Part shown: piece by piece, positions 23,320 through 33,897 of the stretch
Layout of the letters: each line of letters begins with the position of its first letter
Position numbering within the stretch: the first letter of the stretch is position 1
Origin: Streptomyces sp. NBS 14/10
Lineage (GTDB): Bacteria > Actinomycetota > Actinomycetes > Streptomycetales > Streptomycetaceae
Direction of reading: 5' to 3'
Length of the DNA: 64,000 nucleotides
NCBI RefSeq assembly: GCF_002224125.1
Contig: NZ_NCSM01000014.1
Location: forward strand, 302,779 to 366,778
The notes under the pieces: generated by a model
The model's database searches: none
The model's input: the letters and a program-made list of their open reading frames with translations, nothing else
Told to the model about the DNA's origin: nothing
Translations under genes and position numbers: made by a program

Positions 23320-24108
23320 ATGGCCATCGTGCCGAATGAACCCGTGTTGGCGTTGCGCGGGATCTCCAAGCGGTTCGGCGCCGTCCAGGCGCTGACGGAC
23401 ATAGACCTGGAGGTCCGCGCCGGTGAAGTGGTCGCCCTGGTCGGCGACAACGGCGCCGGCAAGTCGACCCTCGTCAAGGCGATCGCCGGAGTCGGCCCCG
23501 CCGACGAGGGCGTCGTCGAGTGGGAGGGCAGGCCGGTCCAGGTCAGCCGCCCGCACGACGCCCAGGAGCTGGGCATCGCGACCGTGTACCAGGACCTCGC
23601 CCTGTGCGACAACATCGACGTGGTCGGCAATCTCTTCCTCGGCCGCGAGATTCTGCGCGCCGGGGTGCTCGACGAGGTCGAGATGGAGCGCCGCTCCCGC
23701 GAGTTGCTCCAGACCCTGTCCATCCGGATCCCCAGTGTGCGGATCCCGATCGCCTCGCTCTCCGGCGGCCAGCGGCAGACCGTCGCCATCGCCCGCTCGA
23801 TGCTCGGCGAGCCCAAGCTGGTCATCCTCGACGAGCCGACCGCGGCCCTGGGCGTCGAGCAGACCGCGCAGGTCCTCGACCTGGTCGAGCGGCTGCGCGA
23901 GCGCGGCCTCGCGGTGATCCTCATCAGCCACAACATGGCCGACGTCAAGGCCGTGGCGGACCGGGTCGCGGTGCTGCGGCTCGGCCGTAACAACGGCACC
24001 TTCGATGTGAAGACCACCTCTCAAGAAGAGATCATCTCCGCCATCACCGGCGCCACGGACAACGCCGTGACCCGCCGCAAGGCGCGTAACGCGGAGGTCG
24101 CCAAGTGA
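23320..24108 (+). CDS. xylG: Xylose-type ABC transporter ATP-binding protein XylG
   Basis: A 262-residue single ATPase domain. Walker A is GDNGAGKST, the signature is LSGGQRQTVAIARSML, Walker B is LVILDEPTAALG and the H-loop is LISHNM. Members of the ribose/xylose class often have two fused ATPase domains; this one has one and should dimerise. It energises import through XylH. Its stop overlaps the xylH start by 4 bases. Confidence 0.88.
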   Translation: MAIVPNEPVLALRGISKRFGAVQALTDIDLEVRAGEVVALVGDNGAGKSTLVKAIAGVGPADEGVVEWEGRPVQVSRPHDAQELGIATVYQDLALCDNIDVVGNLFLGREILRAGVLDEVEMERRSRELLQTLSIRIPSVRIPIASLSGGQRQTVAIARSMLGEPKLVILDEPTAALGVEQTAQVLDLVERLRERGLAVILISHNMADVKAVADRVAVLRLGRNNGTFDVKTTSQEEIISAITGATDNAVTRRKARNAEVAK

Positions 24109-25394
24109 CCACCAAGATCGACGAGACCAATGGCGGCGACACCGAGGACGTGACTCCGGTCGCCAAGGACGCGGTCACCGCGGTCGACCCCCGGCTGCTG
24201 GTGCGCCAGGAGGGCTTCAAGGGCTACCTCCAGGAGTTCGGCCGCAAGATGCGCAGCGGTGAGCTGGGCGCGCTGCCGGTCATCGTGGGCATCGCCGTCA
24301 TCTGGGCGGTATACCAGATCAAGGACGACGCCTTCCTGTCGCCCAAGAACCTCTCCGACCTGTCGATCCTGATCGTCGGCACCGGCCTGATCTCGGTCGG
24401 CATCGTCTTCGTGCTGCTGCTCGGCGAGATCGACCTGTCCGTCGGCTCGCTCAGCGGGCTGGCCGCGAGCACCATGGCGGTGCTCAACATCAGGCACGGG
24501 GTGCCCGAAGTGCTCGCCGTGGTCATCGCGCTGGCCCTCGGTGCCGCCCTCGGCGCGCTGCACGGCTTCTTCTTCGCCAAGATCGGCACCCCGGCCTTCG
24601 TGGTCACCCTCGCCGGTCTGCTGGCCTGGAACGGGCTGATGCTGCAGGTGCTCGGTACCACCGGCACCCTCGACCTCGACGACGACGGCTTTGTGCAGAC
24701 CCTGTCCGGTCACTACTTCTCACAGCTGATCGCCGCGTACGGGGCGGCCACGGTCGCCGTGGCCGCGTTCTTCCTGGCCCAGTTCCTGGACGCCAGGCGC
24801 CGCAAGGCGGCCGGCGTACCCTCCCGGCCGCTGAGCGAGATCCTGGTGCGCACCGCGGTGCTGGCCGTCATCGCCTACGCCGCGGCCTGGCGGCTCAACG
24901 AGTACAAGGGCCTGCCGCTGGCGCTCGTCATCTTCGTGGTGGTGCTGCTCGCCCTCGACTTCGTGGTGCGCCGCACCTCGTACGGGCGCAAGGTGATCGC
25001 GCTGGGCGGCAGCGTCGAGGCGGCCCGCCGCGCGGGCATCAATGTGGCGGCGGTGCGGATCTCGGTGTTCGCCCTGTCCGGGCTGATGGCGGCGTTCGGC
25101 GGAATCATGATCGCCTCCCGGATCGGCTCCGCCAGCCAGCAGGCCGGCACCGGCAACCTGCTCATGGAGGCGATCGCCGCCGCGGTCATCGGCGGCACCA
25201 GCCTCTTCGGCGGCCGCGGCTCGGTCTGGTCGGCGCTGCTGGGCATGCTGGTCATCGGCTCCATCGCGTCCGGTATGGCCCTGCTGGGTGTCGCCAACTC
25301 CGTGCAGTACATGATCACCGGTGCGGTGCTGCTGGCCGCGGTCGTGATCGACTCGGTCTCGCGGAGGACCCAGCGCTCGGCGGGACGCGGCTGA
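24105..25394 (+). CDS. xylH: Xylose-type ABC transporter permease XylH
   Basis: A 429-residue permease of the ribose/xylose class with about ten hydrophobic segments. Diagnostic stretches are LLLGEIDLSVGSLSGLAAS, KIGTPAFVVTLAGLLAWNGL, LGGSVEAARRAGINVAAVRI and AVIGGTSLFGGRGSVWSAL. It begins with about 60 hydrophilic residues. It forms the pentose channel with the XylG ATPase and is the last gene of the operon, closed by a strong terminator. Confidence 0.88.
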   Translation: MTTKIDETNGGDTEDVTPVAKDAVTAVDPRLLVRQEGFKGYLQEFGRKMRSGELGALPVIVGIAVIWAVYQIKDDAFLSPKNLSDLSILIVGTGLISVGIVFVLLLGEIDLSVGSLSGLAASTMAVLNIRHGVPEVLAVVIALALGAALGALHGFFFAKIGTPAFVVTLAGLLAWNGLMLQVLGTTGTLDLDDDGFVQTLSGHYFSQLIAAYGAATVAVAAFFLAQFLDARRRKAAGVPSRPLSEILVRTAVLAVIAYAAAWRLNEYKGLPLALVIFVVVLLALDFVVRRTSYGRKVIALGGSVEAARRAGINVAAVRISVFALSGLMAAFGGIMIASRIGSASQQAGTGNLLMEAIAAAVIGGTSLFGGRGSVWSALLGMLVIGSIASGMALLGVANSVQYMITGAVLLAAVVIDSVSRRTQRSAGRG

Positions 25395-25448
25395 GCCCCC
25401 TCTGCGGCTGAGCCCAGGAGCCCCGTTACCCGCTGTGCCGTTTCTCAC

Positions 25449-25485
25449 GTGCCCGGCACCGCCTCGCACAGGCGGTGCCGGGCAC
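25449..25485 (+). terminator. Terminator of xylFGH
   Basis: A perfect 16-bp stem, GTGCCCGGCACCGCCT with its complement, encloses the loop CGCAC. It sits 54 bases after the xylH stop and insulates dxs. Confidence 0.88.
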
Positions 25486-25634
25486 GGGTGTTCTGCCGCC
25501 GAACGCGTGACGCGTATCGCATGGACCGGGCCTTCGCCCGCCGGTCGGAACATTAGACTCAGGCGGACCGGTAAGGCTCGACAGGCACAAGTGCAAAGAC
25601 GCACGACGGCAAACTCGACAGCAAGGAGGCACGG

Positions 25635-27623
25635 GTGCTGCTGACCCACATCAGGGGACCGCGTGATCTGGACCGGCTCACTCTGGAGCAGCTGGACCAG
25701 CTGGCCGCGGAGATCCGCACCTTCCTCGTCGACGCCGTCTCCAAGACCGGTGGCCATCTGGGCCCCAACCTCGGCGTGGTGGAGCTCACCATCGCCCTGC
25801 ACCGGGTCTTCGACTCGCCCAGGGACAAGGTGCTCCTGGACACCGGCCATCAGAGCTACGTCCATAAACTCCTCACCGGCCGCCAGGACTTCTCCAAGCT
25901 CAAGAGCAAGGGCGGGCTGTCCGGCTACCCCTCGCGCGCCGAGTCCGAGCACGACGTCATCGAGAACAGCCACGCCTCCACCGTGCTGGGCTGGGCCGAG
26001 GGCCTGGCCAAGGCCAATGAGCTGCTGGGCAAGCAGGACCATGTGGTCGCGGTCATCGGTGACGGCGCGCTGACCGGCGGCATGGCCTGGGAAGCGCTCA
26101 ACAACATCGCCGCGGCCAAGAACCGCCCGCTGGTCATCGTCGTCAACGACAACGAGCGCTCGTACGCGCCGACCATCGGCGGCCTCGCCAACCACCTGGC
26201 CACCCTGCGCACCACCGACGGCTATGAGCGCTTCCTGGCCCGCGGCAAGGACCTCCTGGAGCGCACCCCGGTCGTCGGCCGTCCGCTGTACGAGACACTG
26301 CACGGGGCCAAGAAGGGGCTGAAGGACTTCATCGCGCCGCAGGGCATGTTCGAGGACCTGGGCCTGAAGTACGTGGGCCCGATCGACGGCCATGACATCG
26401 AGGCCCTGGAGTCCGCGCTGCAGCGCGCCAAGCGCTTCGGCGGCCCGGTCATCGTCCACTGTCTGACCGAGAAGGGCCGCGGCTACCAGCCCGCCCTCCA
26501 GGACGAGGCCGACCGCTTCCACCAGGTCGGCAAGATCCACCCGGACACCGGTCTGCCGATCTCGGAGTCCGGCGCCAACTGGACCTCGGTCTTCGCCGAG
26601 GAGATGGTCAAGCTCGGCCATGAGCGCGAGGACATCGTCGCGATCACGGCGGCCATGCTCCAGCCGGTCGGCCTGGACAAGTTCGCCAGGGCGTTCCCGA
26701 ACCGGGTCTACGACGTCGGCATCGCCGAGCAGCACGCGGCCGTCTCGGCGGCGGGCCTGGCGACCGGCGGGCTGCACCCGGTCTTCGCGGTCTACGCCAC
26801 CTTCCTCAACCGCGCCTTCGACCAGGTCCTGATGGATGTGGCGCTGCACAAGTGCGGGGTGACCTTCGTTCTCGACCGGGCCGGCATCACCGGTACGGAC
26901 GGCGCCTCGCACAACGGCATGTGGGACATGTCCCTCCTCCAGGTCGTCCCGGGGCTGCGGATCGCCGCCCCGCGCGACGCCGACCAGGTCCGCGCCCAGC
27001 TGCGCGAGGCCGTGGAGGTGGACGGGGCCCCGACGGTGGTGCGCTACTCGAAGGGCGCGGTCGGCCCGGCGGTCCGGGCGGTGGGCCGGATCGGCGGCAT
27101 GGACGTGCTGCGCGAGCCCGCCCCGGCGGACGCGGACCGGCCGGATGTGCTGCTGGTCTCGGTCGGCGCGCTGGCCCCGATGTGTCTGGAGGTCGCCGAC
27201 CTCCTCGACAAACAGGGCATTTCTACCACGGTGGTGGACCCGCGCTGGGTCAAGCCCGTGGACGAGGAACTGCCCGCGCTCGCCGAGCGGCACCGCGTCG
27301 TGGTCACCGTCGAGGACAACATCCGGGTCGGCGGCGTGGGCTCCGCCATCGCGCAGGCGCTGCGCGACTCCGGAGTGGACATGCCGCTGCGCGACTTCGG
27401 CATCCCGCCCCGCTTCCTCGACCACGCCTCCCGCAAGGAGGTCATGGCGGAGATCGGGCTGACCGCTCCGGACATCGCCCGCCAGGTCACCGGTCTGGTC
27501 TCCAGGATCGGCGGACGATACGAGGACGAGTCGGTCAACGCGTCGGAGTCGGCCGCCGCGGCCCAGCCCGCCGGGACGGGGGCGGCGGCGCAGTCCACCG
27601 CGGCCGAGCCCGTACGGGACTGA
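25635..27623 (+). CDS. dxs: 1-deoxy-D-xylulose-5-phosphate synthase
   Basis: A 662-residue thiamine-diphosphate enzyme that condenses pyruvate and glyceraldehyde-3-phosphate, the first step of the MEP isoprenoid pathway. The diphosphate-binding motif is [18 protein letters not shown], and the catalytic glutamate region is [33 protein letters not shown] near the N-terminus is highly conserved. The GTG start at 25635 has an AAGGAGG ribosome binding site. The last 35 residues form an Ala/Glu-rich tail outside the conserved fold. Confidence 0.95.
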   Translation: MLLTHIRGPRDLDRLTLEQLDQLAAEIRTFLVDAVSKTGGHLGPNLGVVELTIALHRVFDSPRDKVLLDTGHQSYVHKLLTGRQDFSKLKSKGGLSGYPSRAESEHDVIENSHASTVLGWAEGLAKANELLGKQDHVVAVIGDGALTGGMAWEALNNIAAAKNRPLVIVVNDNERSYAPTIGGLANHLATLRTTDGYERFLARGKDLLERTPVVGRPLYETLHGAKKGLKDFIAPQGMFEDLGLKYVGPIDGHDIEALESALQRAKRFGGPVIVHCLTEKGRGYQPALQDEADRFHQVGKIHPDTGLPISESGANWTSVFAEEMVKLGHEREDIVAITAAMLQPVGLDKFARAFPNRVYDVGIAEQHAAVSAAGLATGGLHPVFAVYATFLNRAFDQVLMDVALHKCGVTFVLDRAGITGTDGASHNGMWDMSLLQVVPGLRIAAPRDADQVRAQLREAVEVDGAPTVVRYSKGAVGPAVRAVGRIGGMDVLREPAPADADRPDVLLVSVGALAPMCLEVADLLDKQGISTTVVDPRWVKPVDEELPALAERHRVVVTVEDNIRVGGVGSAIAQALRDSGVDMPLRDFGIPPRFLDHASRKEVMAEIGLTAPDIARQVTGLVSRIGGRYEDESVNASESAAAAQPAGTGAAAQSTAAEPVRD

Positions 27624-27663
27624 TCCCCCCAGCACCATCACCTCCGTACCACCACGTCCGGCC

Positions 27664-27711
27664 GGGCCGGTCGGGGCCGCCGCGCGACACGCGCGGTGCT
27701 CCGACCGGCCC
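27664..27711 (+). terminator. Terminator after dxs
   Basis: GGGCCGGTCGG pairs with CCGACCGGCCC, with a GC-rich inner stem (CGCGCG/CGCGCG-like), and a T-rich GCTTTT follows. It lies 40 bases after the dxs stop. Confidence 0.85.
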
Positions 27712-27831
27712 AGTGCTTTTCCCGCCGCCGCGCCCCATCGGGTGAATCGGGAATACCGAAGGGTGTGCATACATCCCGCATCCCCGGTAACCACAACGAT
27801 GGCGCGCACGGGCAGGCGTGGAGGTGGCGCG

Positions 27832-29385
27832 GTGAACGGACAAGAACCAGACAGCGGAGGCGCCGGGAAGCGGGCCGGAGGCAGGGGCCCCAGAGGACTC
27901 TTCCGGACGAAGTCCGTGGAACAGTCCATCCAGGACACCGAGGAGCCCGAGCACGCCCTGACCAGGACGCTCTCCGCCCTCGACCTGACCGTCTTCGGCG
28001 TCGGCGTGATCATCGGCACCGGTATCTTCGTGCTGACCGGAGCCGTGGCCAAACAGCAGGCGGGGCCCGCGACCGCGCTCGCCTTCGTGGCCGCCGGGGT
28101 CGCCTGTGCGCTGGCCGCGCTGTGCTACGCCGAGTTCGCCTCCACCGTGCCGGTGGCCGGATCCGCGTACACCTTCTCGTACGCCTCGCTCGGCGAACTG
28201 CCCGCCTGGATCATCGGCTGGGACCTGGTCCTGGAATTCGCCCTGGCCACCGCCGTGGTGGCGGTCGGCTGGTCAGGCTATGTGCGCTCGCTGCTGGACA
28301 ACGCGGGATGGCATCTGCCGGATGTGCTGTCGGGCCCCGATGTGGCCCACGGCTTCGGCTTCGACATCCTGGCGTTCCTGCTGGTGCTGCTGCTGACGGG
28401 GATTCTGGTCCTGGGCATGAAGCTGTCCGCGCATGTCACGGCGGTGGTGGTCGCCATCAAGGTGACCGTGGTGCTGCTGGTCATCATCGCCGGGTCCTTC
28501 TTCATCCACGGCGAGAACTACCACCCCTTCATCCCGCCGGCCAGGGAGACGACCACCAGCGCCGGGCTCAAGGCCCCGCTGATCGAGGTGTTGTCCGAGT
28601 ATCAGCCGACCTCCTTCGGCGTCCAGGGCATCTTCACCGCCGCCGCCGTGGTCTTCTTCGCCTTCATCGGCTTCGACATCGTGGCCACCACGGCCGAGGA
28701 GACCAGAAACCCGCAGCGGGACATGCCGCGCGGCATCCTCGGCTCGCTCTTCATCTGCACCGTGCTCTACGTCGCGGTCTCCGTCGTCGTCACCGGTATG
28801 CAGAAGTACACCGAGCTGTCGGTGGACGCCCCGCTCGCCGACGCCTTCAAGGCGACCGGACACCCCTTCTACGCGGGCCTCATCAGCTTCGGCGCGGCGA
28901 TCGGGCTCACCACCGTCTGTCTGATCCTGCTGCTCGGGCAGACCCGCGTTTTCTTCGCCATGAGCCGCGACGGGCTGCTGCCCAGGGTCTTCTCGAAGGT
29001 GCACCCGAAGTACGCCACGCCGTACCGCTCGACGGTCGTGCTCGGCGCCGTCATCGCCGTCGTCGCCGGGTTCACCAGCATCTCCGAACTGGCGGCGCTG
29101 GTGAACATCGGCACGCTCTTCGCCTTCGTCGTGGTCGCCCTCGGCGTCATCGTGCTCCGCCGCACCCGCCCCGACCTGCCCCGCGCCTTCCGCGCCCCCT
29201 GGGTTCCGGTGCTGCCGATCGCCTCGGTCGCCGCCTCGCTGTGGCTGATGCTGAACCTGCCCGCCGAGACCTGGGTGCGGTTCGGGGTGTGGATGGCGAT
29301 CGGCTTCGTCGTCTACTTCCTCTACGGGCGCCGCCACAGCCGGATGGGCCAGGCCGCCGAGGCGTCAGCTCCGGGGCGGAGCTGA
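27832..29385 (+). CDS. APC-superfamily amino acid permease (CAT/YfnA-like)
   Basis: A 517-residue membrane protein with about 12 helices. A hydrophilic lead of some 45 residues ([21 protein letters not shown]) is followed by the first helix motif [19 protein letters not shown], the G-rich substrate site of APC transporters. [24 protein letters not shown] and [19 protein letters not shown] are hallmarks of the cationic amino acid transporter group. The GTG at 27832 is chosen because GGAGGTGG precedes it; an ATG 90 bases upstream lacks a site. It is expected to import amino acids by proton or cation symport. It is followed by a convergent iron-uptake gene. Confidence 0.88.
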   Translation: MNGQEPDSGGAGKRAGGRGPRGLFRTKSVEQSIQDTEEPEHALTRTLSALDLTVFGVGVIIGTGIFVLTGAVAKQQAGPATALAFVAAGVACALAALCYAEFASTVPVAGSAYTFSYASLGELPAWIIGWDLVLEFALATAVVAVGWSGYVRSLLDNAGWHLPDVLSGPDVAHGFGFDILAFLLVLLLTGILVLGMKLSAHVTAVVVAIKVTVVLLVIIAGSFFIHGENYHPFIPPARETTTSAGLKAPLIEVLSEYQPTSFGVQGIFTAAAVVFFAFIGFDIVATTAEETRNPQRDMPRGILGSLFICTVLYVAVSVVVTGMQKYTELSVDAPLADAFKATGHPFYAGLISFGAAIGLTTVCLILLLGQTRVFFAMSRDGLLPRVFSKVHPKYATPYRSTVVLGAVIAVVAGFTSISELAALVNIGTLFAFVVVALGVIVLRRTRPDLPRAFRAPWVPVLPIASVAASLWLMLNLPAETWVRFGVWMAIGFVVYFLYGRRHSRMGQAAEASAPGRS

Positions 29386-29398
29386 GGCCCCGCCCCGG
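29371..29398 (+). terminator. Hairpin overlapping the permease stop, shared by convergent genes
   Basis: CCGGGGCGG (29371-29379) pairs with CCGCCCCGG (29390-29398). It spans the stop codon of the permease gene and lies just beyond the end of the convergent iron-uptake lipoprotein gene, so it may serve both directions. Confidence 0.65.
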
Positions 29399-29409
29399 CC
29401 GCGCCACTG

Positions 29410-30456
29410 TTACGCGGTCAGGCGCTGTTCCAGGTCCGCCACGACCTTGTTCGCGGCCATCACTCCGAGGCCCAGGTACCAGGTCTCGTCCGGGACGTCG
29501 GTGGCGTGACCGGCCTTGACCGCCTTGAGGTTCTTCCACAGCGGGTTGCCCTGCGCCTTGGAGCGGTCCGTGGCCTTCGGGTCGCCGTAGACGCCGGTGA
29601 AGATGTAGTCGGCGTCGGCCTTGTCGATGTTCTCGGCGCTGATCTCGGTGGCGAGGTCTTCGACGTCCTGGTTCTTCGGCCGCGGAATGTGCGCGTCCTT
29701 CAGGATCGTGCCGATGAACGAGGCGTTGGCGTAGAGGCGGATCACGCCGTCGGGCATGAACCGGACCATGGAGACGGTCGGCTTCTTGGCACCCAGCCTG
29801 GTGTCCAGCGCCTTGACCTTCTTGTCGTAGTCGGCGAGTTCCGCCTTGGCCTCGGCCGTCTTGTCCAGCGCGGCGGCGTTGAGCAGGTAGTTCTGCTTCC
29901 AGGTGAAGCCGGGGCGGATGGAGAAGACGGTCGGCGCTATCTTCGACAGCTCGTCGTACTTGTCCGCGGCGCGCAGCTGGCTGCCGAGGATCAGATCGGG
30001 CTTGAGCCCCGCGATCGCCTCGAGGTTGAGGTTGTTGATGGTGCCGACGTTCTTCGGGTCGCCCGCCTCCTTCTTCAGGTACGACGGGAGCTCCGGGGAG
30101 CCCTCGGTCGGCGCCAGGCCGACCGGCTTGATGCCGAGCGACACCACGTTGTCGAGCTCACCGACGTCCAGTACGACGACCCGCTTGGGCTGGGCCTTGA
30201 GCTCGGTCTTGCCCATGGCGTGGGTGATGGTGCGCGGCCACTGGCCGGCCTTGGCGTCCGTGCCCATCGCGGCGGTCTTCTTGGCCGCGCTCGCGAAGTC
30301 CTTGCCGTCCTTGGACACGGACTTCTTGTCGCCCTGCCCGCCGCTGCCTCCTTCTTGGCCGTTCTCGCCGTCGGAGGAGCCGCCGCAGGCCGCGAGGGAC
30401 AGCGCGGCGGCGACAGCGAGGGCGACGGCGGCGGTACCGCGGCGTCGAGGGGACAT
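29410..30456 (-). CDS. Iron-siderophore ABC transporter substrate-binding lipoprotein
   Basis: A 348-residue FecB/FepB-type protein that captures a ferric siderophore outside the cell. Signal peptide with lipobox SLAACG; then KRVVVLDVGELDNVVSLGIKPVGLAPTE, EAIAGLKPDLILGSQ and NPLWKNLKAVKAGHA, typical of class III binding proteins. The long Ser/Gly/Lys-rich linker after the lipid anchor is common in Streptomyces. It has AGGAG before ATG 30456 and its own iron box upstream. It is the last gene of the fepD-fepG-fepC-fepB order on the minus strand. The siderophore cannot be named. Confidence 0.88.
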   Translation of the reverse strand: MSPRRRGTAAVALAVAAALSLAACGGSSDGENGQEGGSGGQGDKKSVSKDGKDFASAAKKTAAMGTDAKAGQWPRTITHAMGKTELKAQPKRVVVLDVGELDNVVSLGIKPVGLAPTEGSPELPSYLKKEAGDPKNVGTINNLNLEAIAGLKPDLILGSQLRAADKYDELSKIAPTVFSIRPGFTWKQNYLLNAAALDKTAEAKAELADYDKKVKALDTRLGAKKPTVSMVRFMPDGVIRLYANASFIGTILKDAHIPRPKNQDVEDLATEISAENIDKADADYIFTGVYGDPKATDRSKAQGNPLWKNLKAVKAGHATDVPDETWYLGLGVMAANKVVADLEQRLTA

Positions 30457-30482
30457 GGCAGGGCTCCTGTCACAGGCAGTTC

Positions 30483-30501
30483 TTAGGCGAGGCTTACCTT
30501 A
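30483..30501 (-). promoter_or_regulatory. Iron box (DmdR1/IdeR type) upstream of the siderophore-binding protein
   Basis: TTAGGCGAGGCTTACCTTA closely matches the actinobacterial iron box TTAGGTTAGGCTCACCTAA. It lies 27 bases before the lipoprotein start and overlaps the last codons of the ATPase gene (ends 30494). The iron-bound DtxR-family repressor should bind here when iron is plentiful. Confidence 0.85.
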
Positions 30502-31375
30502 TGTTGCGTACGGGTGCGGCGGTAGCACCGCCCCCGGCAGCACCATCCTTGGCGGCACCACCCCCGGCCCCCGCCCACGGAGCGCCCGGGACCACCAGCG
30601 GATCGCCCGTCACCGGATCCGGTACGACGACCGAGGCCAGCCCGAAGACCTCCCGCACCAGCTCCGCGGTGACGATGTCCCCCGGCGCGCCCTCCGCCAC
30701 GATCCGCCCGCCCCGCATGGCGATCAGGTGGTCGGCGTAGCGCGCCGCCTGGTTCAGATCGTGCAGCACCGCGACCACGGTGCGGCCGCGGTCGTGGTTG
30801 AGCTGCCGTACCAGGTCGAGCACCTCCACCTGGTGGGCGATGTCGAGATAGGTCGTCGGCTCGTCGAGCAGCAGCACATCGGTGTCCTGGGCGAGCGCCA
30901 TGGCGATCCACACGCGCTGCCGCTGGCCGCCGGAGAGTTCGTCGACGGGCCGCTCGGCGAGCTCGGCGGTCCCGGTGCGCTCCATGGCCTCGCCGACGGC
31001 CCGTTCGTCGTCCTCCGACCACTGCTGCCACCACTTCTGATGCGGCTGCCGCCCGCGCGAGACCAGATCCGCCACCGTGATCCCCTCCGGCGGCACCGGG
31101 GTCTGCGGCAGCAGCCCGATGGCCTGGGCGATCCGCTTGGTCGGCAGACGGGACAGCTCGGCGCCGTCCAGCAGCACCGCGCCGCGCCGCGGCTTGAGGA
31201 GCCGGCCGAGCGCGCGCAGCAGGGTGGACTTGCCGCAGGCGTTGGGGCCGACGATCACCGTGACCTTGCCGTGCGGGATCTCCAGATCGAGGCCGTCGAC
31301 GACCGTGCGGTCCTCGTACGCGAGGGTCAGCTCCCGCGCGGTCAGACGGTTGTCGGTCACGCGGTTGTCGGTCAC
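30494..31375 (-). CDS. Iron-siderophore ABC transporter ATP-binding protein
   Basis: A 293-residue FecE/FepC-type ATPase. Walker A is [15 protein letters not shown], the signature is [17 protein letters not shown], Walker B is [12 protein letters not shown] and the H-loop is [11 protein letters not shown]. The N-terminus is a short duplication ([11 protein letters not shown]), so GTG 31375 or GTG 31360 could be the start. The C-terminus has an Ala/Gly-rich extension (about residues 265-285). It overlaps the permease gene upstream by 4 bases. Confidence 0.9.
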   Translation of the reverse strand: MTDNRVTDNRLTARELTLAYEDRTVVDGLDLEIPHGKVTVIVGPNACGKSTLLRALGRLLKPRRGAVLLDGAELSRLPTKRIAQAIGLLPQTPVPPEGITVADLVSRGRQPHQKWWQQWSEDDERAVGEAMERTGTAELAERPVDELSGGQRQRVWIAMALAQDTDVLLLDEPTTYLDIAHQVEVLDLVRQLNHDRGRTVVAVLHDLNQAARYADHLIAMRGGRIVAEGAPGDIVTAELVREVFGLASVVVPDPVTGDPLVVPGAPWAGAGGGAAKDGAAGGGATAAPVRNIR

Positions 31376-32430
31376 GCGGTGCCTCCGGAACGGCTACGGG
31401 TGCGGATGAGCAGCCACATCAGATACGGGGCGCCCACCAGGGCGGTGAACACGCCGACCGGCAGCTCGGTCGGCGAGAAGAGCCTGCGGGCCAGCAGGTC
31501 CGCCGTGACCACGACCAGCGCCCCGGTCAGCGCCGAACACAGCAGCGGCGGCTGCTCGGTGCGCGCGACCCGGCGCGCGATCTGCGGGGCGAGCAGCGCC
31601 ACGAAGTCCACCGGACCGGCGGCGCCGGTGGCGACGGACGCGAGCACCACCCCGAGGCCGCTCAGCCCCAGCCGGACCCGGTCAAGACGGACGCCGAGCG
31701 CGGTGGCCGTATCGTCGTCCAGCGACACCCCGCGCCGCGCCCGGGCCGCCCACAGCAGCGGCACCAGCAGGAGCAGCAGCGCCGTCGCGAGCGGCGCGGC
31801 CTGGTCGTAACCGCGGCCGTTGAGCGACCCGGTGAGCCAGACCTTGGCCTGCTGGGCCACCAGATAGTCGCCCTTGGTCAGAAACAGCCGGGACAGCGAG
31901 CCCAGGGCCACCGAGATCCCGATGCCGATGAGGACGAAGCGCGAGGCGCTGAGCCCCTTGCGCCAGGCGAACACGTACACCAGCGCCGCGGCCGCGAGAC
32001 CGCCGCCGATCGACACATACGGCAGGGCGGTGTACGAGGTGATGCCGAAGGTCATGGCGGCGACCGTGGCCGCGCCCGCGCCGTGCGTCACCCCGATGAC
32101 ATCGGGGCTGGCGAGCGGATTGCGGGCCATGGTCTGGATCAGCGCTCCGGACAGCCCGAAGGCCACGCCGACCAGGAGCCCGGTCACCAGGCGCGGCAGC
32201 CGGAGCGTGCCCACCACCAGTTCGTCGGGGCTGGGCTGGCCCAGCAGCACCCGTACGACCTCCGTCGGCGGGACGAACGACTCCCCGACGCACAGCGACG
32301 CCACGACGGCCACGGCCAGCGCGACGGCGAGGACGACGGCCGCCACAACGGCCCTGCGGTGTACCAGGAAGCTGCCCCGCCCGGCCCTGACCACGGTGTA
32401 CCCGGCGGCACGGGTGGTCGTGCTGCTCAC
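31372..32430 (-). CDS. Iron-siderophore ABC transporter permease (FepG type)
   Basis: A 352-residue FecCD-family permease with about ten helices. Motifs include [46 protein letters not shown] (family signature, only outlined here) and [19 protein letters not shown]. It forms a heterodimer with the product of 32427-33428 and overlaps that gene and the ATPase gene by 4 bases each. Confidence 0.9.
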   Translation of the reverse strand: MSSTTTRAAGYTVVRAGRGSFLVHRRAVVAAVVLAVALAVAVVASLCVGESFVPPTEVVRVLLGQPSPDELVVGTLRLPRLVTGLLVGVAFGLSGALIQTMARNPLASPDVIGVTHGAGAATVAAMTFGITSYTALPYVSIGGGLAAAALVYVFAWRKGLSASRFVLIGIGISVALGSLSRLFLTKGDYLVAQQAKVWLTGSLNGRGYDQAAPLATALLLLLVPLLWAARARRGVSLDDDTATALGVRLDRVRLGLSGLGVVLASVATGAAGPVDFVALLAPQIARRVARTEQPPLLCSALTGALVVVTADLLARRLFSPTELPVGVFTALVGAPYLMWLLIRTRSRSGGTA

Positions 32431-33428
32431 GCTGTGACCGCCTTCCTACGAACCAGGGCGATCAGGAACGGCACGCCCGCCAGGGCGGTCATCACGGACA
32501 CCGGCACCTCCGAGGGCGGGAAGACGATACGGCCGATGACATCCGAGGTGAGGATCATCACCGGGCCGAGCAGCGCGGCCATCGGCAGCAGCCAGCGGTG
32601 GCCGGTGCCGACGAGGGCGCGCGCGATATGCGGAACGGCCAGGCCGGTGAAGGCGATCGGGCCCGCGGCGGCGACCGCGACACCGGTCAGCACGGTCGCG
32701 CCCACGGTGCCCGCCATCCGCAGCAGCGCGACATTTCGGCCAAGCCCCCGCGCGACGTCGTCGCCGAGGGCGAGCGCGTCGAGCCCGCGGGCCATCGCCA
32801 GCACCAGCAGCAGCCCGGCGGCCAGGAACGGCCAGGTCTGGCCGGCGATCGTGGCGTCACGCCCGCCGAGCGAGCCCACGTCCCAGAACCGGAACTCGTC
32901 CAGGACCCGGGCGTTGGTGGTGACGATCGCCGAGACCACCGAGGCGATGAACGCGTTCATCGCGGCACCGGCCAGGGCGAGTTTGACCGGCGACGCGCCC
33001 CCGCGCCCGCTGCTGGCCACCGCGTACACGCACACCGCCGCGAGCGCCGCGCCCGCGAACGCGAACCAGACGTACCCGTTCAGCGTGTGCACCCCGAAGA
33101 ACGCGATCGCGCAGACCACGCCCAGCGAGGCCCCCTGGCTGATGCCCAGGATGCCGGGCTCGGCGATCGGGTTGCGGGTGATCCCCTGAAGTACGGTGCC
33201 GGCCACGGCGAGGGCCACCCCGACCATGACGCCGATGACGGTCCGCGGCACCCGCAGGGACCGTACGACTTGGGCGTTGTCGCTCGTACCGCCGTGCAGC
33301 AGGGCGTCGTACACCTCGCCGATGGCGATCGGGCGGCTGCCGACCGCGAGGCTGAGCACCACGGCGGCCAGGAGCAGCAGCGCCGCCGCGGATATCCAGC
33401 CGACGCGGCGGCGCGCGACTCCCGACAT
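32427..33428 (-). CDS. Iron-siderophore ABC transporter permease (FepD type)
   Basis: A 333-residue FecCD-family permease, first gene of the iron-uptake operon. Motifs are LRVPRTVIGVMVGVALAVAG, TRNPIAEPGILGISQGASLG and GPIAFTGLAVPHIARALVG. The iron box 25-43 bases upstream shows iron repression. It pairs with the FepG-type permease to import a ferric siderophore. Confidence 0.9.
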   Translation of the reverse strand: MSGVARRRVGWISAAALLLLAAVVLSLAVGSRPIAIGEVYDALLHGGTSDNAQVVRSLRVPRTVIGVMVGVALAVAGTVLQGITRNPIAEPGILGISQGASLGVVCAIAFFGVHTLNGYVWFAFAGAALAAVCVYAVASSGRGGASPVKLALAGAAMNAFIASVVSAIVTTNARVLDEFRFWDVGSLGGRDATIAGQTWPFLAAGLLLVLAMARGLDALALGDDVARGLGRNVALLRMAGTVGATVLTGVAVAAAGPIAFTGLAVPHIARALVGTGHRWLLPMAALLGPVMILTSDVIGRIVFPPSEVPVSVMTALAGVPFLIALVRRKAVTA

Positions 33429-33447
33429 TCGCCCCTACTCTCTTCCG

Positions 33448-33478
33448 TACTCTTAGCCAAGGCTTGCCTAAGAGTACG
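33448..33478 (-). promoter_or_regulatory. Iron box in a 31-bp palindrome ahead of the siderophore importer
   Basis: TTAGCCAAGGCTTGCCTAA (33453-33471) is an iron box, extended symmetrically by GTACTC/GAGTAC arms to 33448-33478. It lies upstream of the first permease gene and should bind the DmdR1 repressor. Confidence 0.88.
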
Positions 33479-33495
33479 TGGGGCCGGCGGGCCGC

Positions 33496-33897
33496 TCAGT
33501 CGGCGGGGCGGACCGAGCGCGGGCCTGTGACCTCGGCCCCCAGCGCCCGTACCCGCGTCCGGAGCTCCCGGTCGGCGGTCACCGCCAGACACGGCCGCCC
33601 CGGCTCGCGGGCCGCCACCACCTCCACGATCCGGTCGTCCCCGCTGCCCGGCGCCCGCTCCACCCGCACCCCCGGTACGGACGCCACATCGCGCGCGGCG
33701 CCCTCGACCACGAGCACGATGTCCACGGGCGGCCGGCCGGCCCACTCCGGGACCCCGGGACGGGGCGGCAGCCCGCTCTCGGCGAGGGCGGCGAGCCGGT
33801 CCCGCAGCCGCTCGGCCGCGCCGCGCCGGTCCCGCCACCAGCCGTCGGGCACCGAACCGATGACATTCGCCGCGTCCACGACGACAAGACCTTCCAT
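33496..33897 (-). CDS. NYN/PIN-like domain protein
   Basis: A 133-residue protein. The opening VVVDAANVIGSVPDGWWRDRRGAAERL has the first acidic residue of NYN/PIN nucleases, PPVDIVLVVEG the second strand and GSGDDRIVEVV the central acidic pair; CLAVTADRELRTRV completes the pattern. Such proteins are RNase candidates, and Streptomyces orthologues are usually annotated as hypothetical or as an NTP pyrophosphohydrolase. No good ribosome binding site precedes ATG 33897, and TAGTAT 16 bases upstream could be the -10 of a nearly leaderless transcript. It lies downstream of the iron operon promoter but is transcribed on the same strand separately. Confidence 0.72.
   Translation of the reverse strand: MEGLVVVDAANVIGSVPDGWWRDRRGAAERLRDRLAALAESGLPPRPGVPEWAGRPPVDIVLVVEGAARDVASVPGVRVERAPGSGDDRIVEVVAAREPGRPCLAVTADRELRTRVRALGAEVTGPRSVRPAD

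Noticed and set aside
24720..28052. A 1110-codon minus-strand frame over xylH, dxs and the permease
   Set aside because: Antisense to three recognised genes, no domain motif, no ribosome binding site.
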